Part shown: piece by piece, positions 14,301 to 20,902 of the stretch
Numbering within the stretch: the first letter of the stretch is position 1
Layout: the number at the start of each line of letters is the position of its first letter
Assembly: GCA_009602725.1 (NCBI GenBank)
Contig: WELB01000058.1
Coordinates: forward strand, 581,361-602,262
DNA length: 20,902 nt
Direction of reading: 5' to 3'
Source: Spirogloea muscicola
Taxonomy: Eukaryota; Streptophyta; Zygnematophyceae; Spirogloeales; Spirogloeaceae
The notes under the pieces: generated by a model
Seen by the model: only the letters and a program-made list of their open reading frames with translations
What the model was told of the DNA's origin: nothing
The model's database searches: none
Made by a program: the position numbers and the translations under genes

Positions 14301-17300
14301 TTGTGAATACGGCATCAAAGTGGTCGTTGCAGGTCTCGCAAAAGCTGTCACTGACCTCTTGCACATCGTGTTGGTAGCCTGCCAGCACCATCCTGGCACG
14401 GTTTGCTGCAAGCGAAAGCTTCTGATGGCTCTTGTTGTGTTCAGGTATTGGCTTGCCAAGGACAGGGAATGGCGCCATGAAGGGAAGGGCCCGCCGCACG
14501 GTGGAGGGGTCCTCCAAGTCGACTATCGCAATCACATCTCCTGCCTATCCCAGATTGGCAGCTTCAGGTCGTAAGAGTCATCAGACAGGAATATAGAGAG
14601 TAGAGGGGAGTGAAGGTACGTGCTATAGACCGTTGCAGATGCAGCAATCAAAGGGCTCCCCTATTGCTGCTTTCTGACTAGCACGGCTGGAAATATTGCT
14701 TATTGCAGGGCCTGACGACTGGCATGCCACACTTCTGTTGCTGCGGTCAAAGACCCCTGGATGCTTGTTTGGAATGTACCTGCATGACCTGACCTTCACT
14801 CATGCATAATGTGATCCGCCCTGCTGCCGTTGCAATCAGTGGCATTGTCATTTTCATGACCTCCATCTCGGCAAAAGCAGTTCTTGCAACAATCTCGCTG
14901 TCATTGGCTACAAGTAGCCTGACCAGCTTTCCTGGACTTGGAGCTACAAGCTTGGAGGGGTCAACCTCGTTCTGCAACAAGTAGCAGCAGCTCGAATCAG
15001 GACTGCACTGCAAATTTCAAATGGTTTCACGCAATGGAGTCTGCTATTTGCTGCTCATATTACTCACCTGCAGAAGGCAGATGCGCCCATCAATGAGCAG
15101 TCGCGTTCCCCCCAACTCCTCCTCCGCGTACACGACATGGCTATTGCCATCCAGCTATACGAGGAAGTGCAGTGTGCAAAGTGTTTAAAGTCGCGACTTG
15201 TAGGATGACAAATCACAGAGTGGGCACTCGACCAAGCATGCAGTAGGAGAAGTATGTGCTATACGATCTGAGCTGATTGACATCTGTCTTTTGGTCTCTT
15301 TGTGCTGCACCTGTACAAGGAGACCCCCATCTGGCAGCCTGTGGGCTTCTGCCTCCACTTCGCTGCCGTTAAGAGACAGTTGATAGCTCGTGGGGCCTCT
15401 ACTGATAACGTCCACCTGTCGCACCGTAGCTTTGCACTCTCCGTCAAGACAGCTTGGAAAGTCAACCTCGTGCAACATGCAGAAGGACGTGATGCCACAG
15501 CTCTAATCCAATTCTGTATCTTCACATCATCAGGGACGTGAAGCTCATGCTAAAGACATTGGCTGGATTTCACATGGATGTCATGACGACCTCAAGCTGC
15601 TTATGACTAGAGTTCGCCCACCTTGTACTGCATGTCGTCCAGGTTCAAAACCACACCGACATCTATCATAGAGCTTGCCTGCGCAACACAGGCAACAGAC
15701 AGCAACGTCACTGCTTGCGGCACTGCTTCCAGTCTCTGATATGGAACTGTGAATATTGACAGTTTTAGTATGTATGACACAGCGAGGAGTACCTTGGGTG
15801 GCACTTGTCCCTTCTCAAGGTACTGCAGGTAGTCGACCACTTGTGCAGAGATCTCGTTGCAGGCCATCTGCATGGCAAACCAAGTGAAGTGATGCACTGA
15901 CATGTGCGTGAATGTGTTCTCAGAAAGACAGAATCTTCTAACAAGGTGATGTTTTAAGCCAATTGCTGAGCCGTTTATAAATGACAGTGATGCTCCAGCA
16001 AGAGTGCTCCTACTGTTCCTCATTCTTTGAAGATTGGGGCCCAGGTTTACAGCTAGCGTAGCAACACAGCTAGGCTGCATACCGTAAGCGAACCAGCAAT
16101 GACTGCCAGATGCCACGGCGGGCGCTCCACTTTGAGTCTTCTTGCAATACGGGCATCAAGCCATCCAGTGTGAAAGGCATTGCGCTGAAAGTCTGGCAGC
16201 TTTGAAACATAACGGAAACTAGAAATAAGCGTGGTTTGAAGATTGCACATGCCATTACACCTCGTTGCAGTTGCAAAGCATAGCCAGAACCATTTGACTT
16301 GGTCCATACGCTCGAGCATCAAAATTTGCGTTCCGCCCTTACTACTTGAAGTCCAGATTCCATGTCAATGACATCCAAAACCATTGCGCACCAAAGCAGG
16401 CATGATCTGCTCTGAAGACTTGCGGAAACCCGGAAAACGTACCTGGATCAGGTCCAGAGCGTAGTCAACTGTGGTACGTATTTCTCCACGGATGTGGAGC
16501 TGGGTCAATGCCAAGACCATATTTGCAATAGCAGCAGCTCTTGACTCTCCCATGGCAAAGAGGTGACCTGGTGCATTCAACAGGGGTCTCATAAGGACTT
16601 CTGTGATGTGCAATAAGAGTACTGGTATAGCCATCACAAGTGGTCTGTTCTACATATGACATCGACAGCAAAGGCAGGGCATACCAAATTGAGAGTCTGA
16701 GTACTCGTGAACGCTCCCTCCAGACTAGTACACAGTGCAATTGAGAAGTATCAGGGCATTGAGTCGGGCTTAGGAGCAGTCAGCATACCCAAGAGCAGTT
16801 TAGTAAGCGAGCTTGTAATTTCGACAGTGTGCAAGGCTGCATCACAGATGCAGCAGAGATACAGACCTTCACAGAAAAGTAGGCCCATACATCTGGTCGG
16901 CTTCGGAAGCTAAGCTCCTGAAAAAGTATCAGGGGCATGAGTTGTACATACATTATTCGCGGTACTCAGGCGTACGATGTGAACAGAGCATGCAACAGAG
17001 TCAGTACTGTCAGTCACATTGGAGTGCATGCGTTACTAGTTAAGGCTAACGTAGGCTAGACGTTGCAGGCTCATGTTGATCCATGAATCGCTTCACAATA
17101 CCTTCGAGTCTATCACATTACCTGGATGCGCCCGATTGTAGGCTTGAAACCATCATCTGGGTCCTCACTGGTAATGCGGACAGCAATGACATGGCCTCTT
17201 GGTTTTTGAGCTACGGCCTTTTGGAAGTCGAAGGGTACCACCTGACCATGGTTGCATGTGGGGCCCTTGGAGCCTAAATGCAGGTAGTTGCCAGTGAAAG

Positions 17301-20300
17301 AGCTACCCATGGAGCACGATTGCCAGCAGCTATTACTGCCTCCGTGCTCTTGACCAAAGAGACGCCGAATCTCTGCGTAGTGCAGCGGCATCATCTGATC
17401 AGAAAGCAGTGTGCTTTGCAACTGCGTCTAAACATCGACAATGTATGAGATGAATCCTCTGGCCTGGGGATGGAGGCCTCGTATGAACAAGAAGACTGCA
17501 GCTGGATGAGCAAAATAGTGCAAAATGAGGTCTTGAGCTTCGTGATGACAAGTTCGTGATGACAAGCAGGCTATCCTCACCTGGTAGGCGCCATAGAGGG
17601 ATGCCCATAGCAATCATGAGTTGAGAGGCAGGTAGGTTTATGCCCGCAATCCACTCAGTCACAGGGTGCTCCACCTTGTTCTCAAACAAGAAGCACCATG
17701 AACAGGCAAGCAGGGCCCTCTGCTGATGCAGTGACTGGCCGGAGTATGCAGGGTATCTGTAGGATGAGATGGAAGGGTGCGGCTCATGCTGCCCAAGTAG
17801 GAGCATTCAAAGGCAGCAACAGACCAAAATAATTCATGATTGTGGCCTAGATCCTGTGAACGCTCACCTGCAAGCGAGGGTTGAGCTCAAGGAAGTAAAA
17901 TTCACCAGTTTCCATGCTGTATAAGTACTCCACAGTGGCAGCACCTACATAACCGACGCTTCTTGCCAATTGGCAAGCTTTCTGCTCAAGCAAAGTAATG
18001 ATGTTCGCCGGGGCAATGGTAATGGGGCCCTCCTCGATAATCTACAAACAGAGCCAGAGACTCCACTTGCTCACTTAGGCAGAACACCGATACTACCCTT
18101 TGTGGGCTTACGAGAGACTTCAACGAGAAGCTTGACCGTGCTTGTTTTCTGCGCTAATGAAGTGCGACCAGACAAATGGTATTGGTGGGCTGGTCTGATT
18201 CATGATCTGACAATATCATGATAAGTCCACTCAACCTTTCTGTGTCTGTGCATTGTGGTTGCTTGAGGAAGTAGACCTTTTGGTGCCTTCGTTGAATGCT
18301 GCAATCGCGGCTGTGAAGAGCAGCTACATTGTTGTGTTGATCACATAGCAGCTGCACCTCCAGGTGACGGCTCTGCATAGCCAAAGTCAACGCAAAGACT
18401 CGTTGGCTTTGCACAGCTACAATTTAATGTTCTGCACAAGCCCAATACTGATTTGCTAATGACCGCAAGAGCTTTGCAAGGCATTGAGCATCGCCGAAGC
18501 TTGTCGCCCTTCATTGAGCTTCGCATGTCTTTTTAGTACGGAGAGCCATGTCAAAATGCGTTAAGCGACCTATTGTTGCAAGAACCCTGGTAGTTGTTAT
18601 ACAGGACACTCAGGCAGATGCTCAAAGCTGGTCGTCAATGACAATGAGTAGATGCTGGCTGTATACACCAGCAATCGTCGACTTGTAATGTCATGCGTCA
18701 ACGGTTGCTAGTCTTACCTGAGCAGCAAGCTTCATGATGAAGATAGGAGAACCAGGTACCTCCCCAACGACTTGCTTATATAGGCCCCTCACCTCCTCGT
18801 CGCTTGACACCTGAGGATCCGATGCAGGAAACAGCATCTGATGGCTCCAACGTAAAGGGCGAAGCGAGCAAGAGGCTATGCTACATGTGGAGACACGAAG
18901 GCCTCACTAAGGCCACACCATGAAGTTGGCGAGCATAGTGTACCTTGCGGATTCCCTTGCCTCCACCTCCCCAGGAAGCTTTCATCATCGAAGGATAGCC
19001 AATGCTTTGACAAGCAGCGATTGCTTCCTCTTCATCGTGGACACAGGCCTTTCTATATACATCATCTGGTATTGGCTTCATGCAGTCGCTCAGAGGAACC
19101 TTGACCTGCACAACAGTGACTCTTCCGCGTGAGACCCGGCAACTTTTAGGAGAACACATAAGCCCGCATGCATGCACCCGCAAGCACGTAAGTGCTGCTT
19201 CCATTGTGTGCACCTTGACTCCTGCATTTTGCAGGCGATGTTAACCAAACCTACTGTGGTGTGCGCCTGTGGTGCAATGTGGTTAAATGACGGATTGGTT
19301 CAATCTGACGTCTTGCACGTTGGCTGCGTACTTTGCCGATCGGAATTCTACAGATAGCAAGGTTGCTCACTCTGCTGCCGCTCCAAGGCAGGGTTGGCAC
19401 TCCAGCAGCTTGTGCAACAATGGAAGACCCTATCTTGTCTCCCAAGGCAGCCATGGGTCCAGCAGGGGGACCCATGAATGCTATATTCTTGGCAGCCAGC
19501 TGCATCGGCAGTTTCGGGTTCTCGGATGCGTGACCCCAACCTGGCCAAACTGCGTCTACCTTGGTACGCTCGGCCACCTAGCGAATATACAAGCAGGTCA
19601 TCCAGCACTAGCTGTCAATCAGTGTGATACTTGGAGCACTGCTAACAAGCAGCTCCAACGTCCTAGGCTGCTCTTCCAGCTCAAGCTGCTCATACACAAA
19701 TAAGGCACCCTTGAGAGGGCACAGACCTCAACGATGAGTTGGACATTTGCGTAGTTCTTATTGTTGGTACCGCCTGGAACCTCCACAAACTGGTCAGCCA
19801 TGTGGATGTGCTCAGCATTGGCCTTCATGTCCTCAGGTGTAGCCATCACGACTACCAGGATTGCTCTTTCGGCTCCAAAAACCTCCACAGTCAGATGTCA
19901 TGATCAAAATTAAGGACGCATCTCACCTGGCTTAACAAGTGCTTCAGCACTCAGCACGCTCACTAAGGTACTCGCCGCTTGCAGTGCAGCATCATATTGT
20001 TCTGTCTAATGAAAGACTACTCTTGAGCCTGCTGTTGCTTGCAACCCAGAAACAGACTTGCCAAGGACGGCCTTTGGCCCGTGCACACTCCAACAATGAT
20101 CGCGGCTTTCTAGCCTATCTTGCATTGTTATCGTCAGCGTCAAGCTTCTCAACATGGTTGTACTTGAGCGTTATTAATGCCAGGGTTTGGGTAGGGTCAC
20201 TCGTGATCAGCACCTCGTAAGCCCAGGTCCGCACGCTGCGTATAAATTTGACGGCAGAAATTCCATTGTTGGCCACAAGCACTCTCTTGATAGGCCAGCT

Positions 20301-20447
20301 GCCACCCATCTGAGAGCAGAACAAGTCCACCCTTGCGGGGCTGACATAATTTCTGGGGCTCGGCTGTGTCGCAGGCGGCCTGACAGGTCCAAGCTTCCCA
20401 GCGAGAGTCAGTGGCGGCGGCACAGAGCCAGTGGGCTGTGGCGCCAT
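5391..20447 (-). CDS. ACC1: Homomeric (eukaryotic-type) acetyl-CoA carboxylase, 42 exons
   Basis: Biotin-dependent, ATP- and bicarbonate-driven carboxylation of acetyl-CoA to malonyl-CoA for fatty-acid synthesis and elongation; cytosolic by plant analogy. Exons in transcript order: 20447-20214, 19882-19727, 19577-19371, 19105-18944, 18810-18718, 18372-18277, 18041-17868, 17674-17581, 17372-17122, 16917-16867, 16724-16685, 16567-16443, 16199-16083, 15867-15793, 15678-15622, 15415-15311, 15154-15068, 14971-14780, 14544-14356, 14209-14099, 13937-13866, 13649-13470, 13375-13298, 13131-13015, 12830-12549, 12299-12166, 11931-11638, 11310-10953, 10820-10422, 10366-10249, 10104-9917, 9718-9536, 9350-9075, 8818-8640, 8250-8098, 7876-7789, 7653-7525, 7240-6914, 6681-6481, 6324-6178, 6035-5820, 5552-5391. 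Total 6,897 nt, 2,298 aa. ATG 20447 is the only minus-strand ATG between exon 1 and the window edge. The least certain joins are exons 27/28 and 30/31. It lacks about 100 C-terminal residues relative to plants. Confidence 0.95.
6407..6426. repeat. 10-bp perfect tandem duplication in ACC intron 39
   Basis: TCAGGAATGA occurs at 6407-6416 and again at 6417-6426, inside the intron at 6480-6325. No function is evident; it looks like a recent microduplication. Confidence 0.7.
7241..7524 (-). other. GC-AG intron (ACC intron 37)
   Basis: Exon 37 ends with codons for THQ at CAG|GCAAGC and exon 38 starts ACC GTG GCA after a CTGCAG acceptor. Protein continuity ([14 protein letters not shown] to TVADDFEGV) matches plant ACC exactly, fixing both ends. 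The other donor positions fit the U1-pairing consensus, as usual for GC donors. A perfect 7-bp hairpin (GAATGAC 7360-7366, GTCATTC 7371-7377) lies within it. Confidence 0.85.
7934..7953 (-). pseudogene. tRNA 5'-half-like relic in ACC intron 35
   Basis: On the minus strand the intron contains TATAGCTCAGTTGGCAGAGC. This has a perfect pol III A box (TAGCTCAGTTGG) and a closed D stem (GCTC/GAGC) as in many tRNAs. Downstream, the anticodon stem is imperfect (TCAAG/CCTGA with a 12-nt loop). There is no B box, no T arm and no matching acceptor strand, so it is not an intact tRNA. It may be a tRNA or SINE fragment. Confidence 0.45.
8587..8618. repeat. Perfect 13-bp inverted repeat (stem-loop) in ACC intron 34
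   Basis: Arms 8587-8599 (CGTGTGCTGCTTC) and 8606-8618 (GAAGCAGCACACG) are exact reverse complements around a 6-nt loop. In the ACC pre-mRNA the hairpin starts about 21 nt after the 5' splice site of the longest ACC intron (8639-8251, 389 nt). No transposon termini or target duplications were seen around it. Confidence 0.85.
11514..11539. repeat. 13-bp perfect tandem duplication in ACC intron 27
   Basis: TACAGAAGGACAA is repeated exactly at 11514-11526 and 11527-11539, within the intron at 11637-11311. No coding consequence. Confidence 0.8.
13133..13297 (-). other. GC-AG intron (ACC intron 23)
   Basis: Exon 23 ends IMLSHQ at CAG|GCAAGG and exon 24 begins [16 protein letters not shown] after a GTGCAG acceptor. 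Plant ACC has the same SHQ-to-KxKLILAL continuity, which anchors both ends. No GT donor nearby keeps the frame and the conserved residues. Confidence 0.82.
14356..14971 (-). other. ACC biotin carboxyl carrier (BCCP) domain, exons 18-19
   Basis: Residues about 709-790. The biotinylation motif MEVMKM is at 744-749, with acceptor lysine K748 in exon 18, preceded by [13 protein letters not shown] and followed by [13 protein letters not shown]. Exon 19 continues with [16 protein letters not shown], the conserved end of the swinging-arm domain. The MKM core matches plant, animal and yeast ACCs. Confidence 0.95.
15068..16199 (-). other. ACC BC-BCCP transition region, exons 13-17
   Basis: These exons encode the link between BC and the biotin carrier. 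Landmarks shared with plant ACC are [14 protein letters not shown] and ERPPWHLAV in exon 13, EKGQVPPK in exon 14, LPDGGLLVQ in exon 16 and [20 protein letters not shown] in exon 17. Exon 15 (57 nt) was placed by homology: it starts at [15 protein letters not shown] after a CAG acceptor, which makes the preceding 114 nt a stop-free in-frame intron. Confidence 0.87.
15679..15792 (-). other. ACC intron 14, in-frame and stop-free (114 nt)
   Basis: Thirty-eight stop-free codons with GT and AG ends lie between phase-0 exons 14 and 15. Retention would add a hydrophobic 38-residue insert between VPPK and ASSMIDVG. Homologues join directly across it, so it is annotated as an intron. Confidence 0.72.
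16443..20447 (-). other. ACC biotin carboxylase (BC) domain, exons 1-12
   Basis: Residues about 52-550, starting at [14 protein letters not shown]-grasp glycine loop GGGGKG is at 245-250 and the metal/ATP-binding and catalytic segment [15 protein letters not shown] at 368-382. This domain carboxylates biotin using ATP and bicarbonate. Residues 1-51 form a Pro-rich N-terminus; the [12 protein letters not shown] part aligns with the start of plant cytosolic ACC. Exon 9 carries an insertion of about 20 residues (roughly 421-448). Exon 11 is only 40 nt and encodes [13 protein letters not shown]. Confidence 0.92.
17539..17566. repeat. 14-bp perfect tandem duplication in ACC intron 8
   Basis: TTCGTGATGACAAG is duplicated exactly at 17539-17552 and 17553-17566, about 15 nt inside the 5' splice site of the intron at 17580-17373. 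Confidence 0.8.
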
Positions 20448-20664
20448 AGGAGCCGACACTGCCGCCGCCGCCAAAAGCAATGCCGCCGTCGGTGGCACGG
20501 AACGGCGGCGGGCCCGCAGCTGAGGGTGCTGCGGCTGCAGGGGAAGGGGGCGACGAGCTTGAGCTGAGCTGCAGGCTCTCAGGCCTGGCGTAGAAGAGCA
20601 CCGCGGCCCCACGGGGCTGAGTTTAGTCTCGGTACGAGAGGGGAGAGATGGGTAGTCACAGGGG

Positions 20665-20694
20665 TCGCTTGACAGGCGGTCACTTGACAGGCGG
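20665..20694. repeat. 15-bp tandem duplication in the ACC leader
   Basis: Two adjacent 15-mers, TCGCTTGACAGGCGG (20665-20679) and TCACTTGACAGGCGG (20680-20694), differ at one base. They lie about 220-250 nt upstream of the ACC start codon and could be a duplicated regulatory site, though no known factor motif is recognised. Confidence 0.75.
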
Positions 20695-20728
20695 AGAGAC
20701 GGTGAAGGGAAGGGCGGAGACAGGAGGA

Positions 20729-20751
20729 GGGAGGAAGAGGGAGGGGGAGGG
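20729..20751 (+). other. Putative G-quadruplex motif
   Basis: Four G-runs, at 729-731, 739-741, 743-747 and 749-751 (all +20000), with loops of 7, 1 and 1 nt, fit the G3N1-7 pattern. They are on the strand opposite the ACC mRNA, i.e. the template strand upstream of the gene. Confidence 0.5.
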
Positions 20752-20806
20752 TGGACCGAAGGGGAGGTGGGAAGGGTGGGGGATGAGAAAGGGGGGAGGT
20801 GGGAGC

Positions 20807-20808
<2 letters not shown>

Positions 20809-20900
<92 letters not shown>
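20809..20900. repeat. (GA)46 dinucleotide microsatellite
   Basis: Ninety-two nt of uninterrupted GA (TC on the ACC sense strand) reach the window edge, followed by AA. Such tracts are highly variable and often end assemblies. In plants, GA/TC repeats near promoters can bind GAGA-type factors; that role here is inference. Confidence 0.97.

Positions 20901-20902
<2 letters not shown>

Larger units (their letters stand above)
20448..20902 (-). promoter_or_regulatory. ACC 5' leader and promoter-proximal region
   Basis: There are 455 nt upstream of the ACC ATG. On the minus (sense) strand it is C/T-rich and contains no ATG in any frame, so the ATG at 20447 is the first available if transcription starts here. 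The reading frame of exon 1 stays open to the window edge. No TATA box was recognised. It contains a 15-bp tandem repeat (20665-20694), G-runs on the template strand and a (GA)n tract. Confidence 0.55.

Noticed and set aside
16867-16917. 5S rRNA-like string CGGAAGCTAAGC on the plus strand
   Set aside because: It falls inside ACC exon 10, which codes on the minus strand for conserved [17 protein letters not shown]. The rest of a 5S gene is absent.
20197-20601. 134-codon minus-strand open frame overlapping ACC exon 1
   Set aside because: It starts at GTG in another frame. The exon 1 frame contains the conserved [20 protein letters not shown] sequence, so this is a shadow frame.

Overview
This is a eukaryotic nuclear window holding two intron-rich, protein-coding genes that converge tail to tail. 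No prokaryotic features, CRISPR arrays, insertion sequences or complete RNA genes were seen. Both proteins look plant-type, and ACC is the homomeric multidomain form. The genes have very many short GT-AG introns (roughly 100-400 nt), a GC-rich 5' coding end and a long (GA)n tract. This suggests a green alga (chlorophyte, perhaps trebouxiophyte-like); that assignment is inference from gene architecture and protein similarity only.

Region 1 (plus strand, 3-4415) is the 3' part of a ClpX gene, the AAA+ unfoldase of the ClpXP protease and probably mitochondrial. Fourteen exons give 521 visible residues, with Walker A, pore loop, Walker B, IGF (ClpP-docking) loop, arginine finger and sensor 2 all intact. 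Its start codon and any zinc-binding domain lie left of the window.

Region 2 (4416-5390) is the 975-nt intergenic space between the two stop codons. It probably holds both 3' UTRs, and I see no convincing gene in it.

Region 3 (minus strand, 20447-5391) is a complete homomeric acetyl-CoA carboxylase reconstructed as 42 exons and 41 introns, coding for 2,298 residues. The order is biotin carboxylase (BC), transition region, biotin carrier (MEVMKM), large central domain, then carboxyltransferase (CT). Every junction keeps frame. Thirty-nine introns have GT donors and two have GC donors. The protein ends about 100 residues earlier than plant and animal homologues.

Region 4 (20448-20902) is the ACC leader and promoter side. 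It is polypurine on the plus strand, with a 15-bp tandem duplication, a predicted G-quadruplex and a (GA)46 microsatellite at the window edge.

No previously undescribed system was found. The most useful leads are two stop-free in-frame introns (one per gene) that could be retained, two GC-AG introns, a perfect 13-bp intronic stem-loop, a tRNA 5'-half relic in an intron, the missing ACC C-terminal tail, and an upstream open frame resembling a transit peptide but without an ATG.
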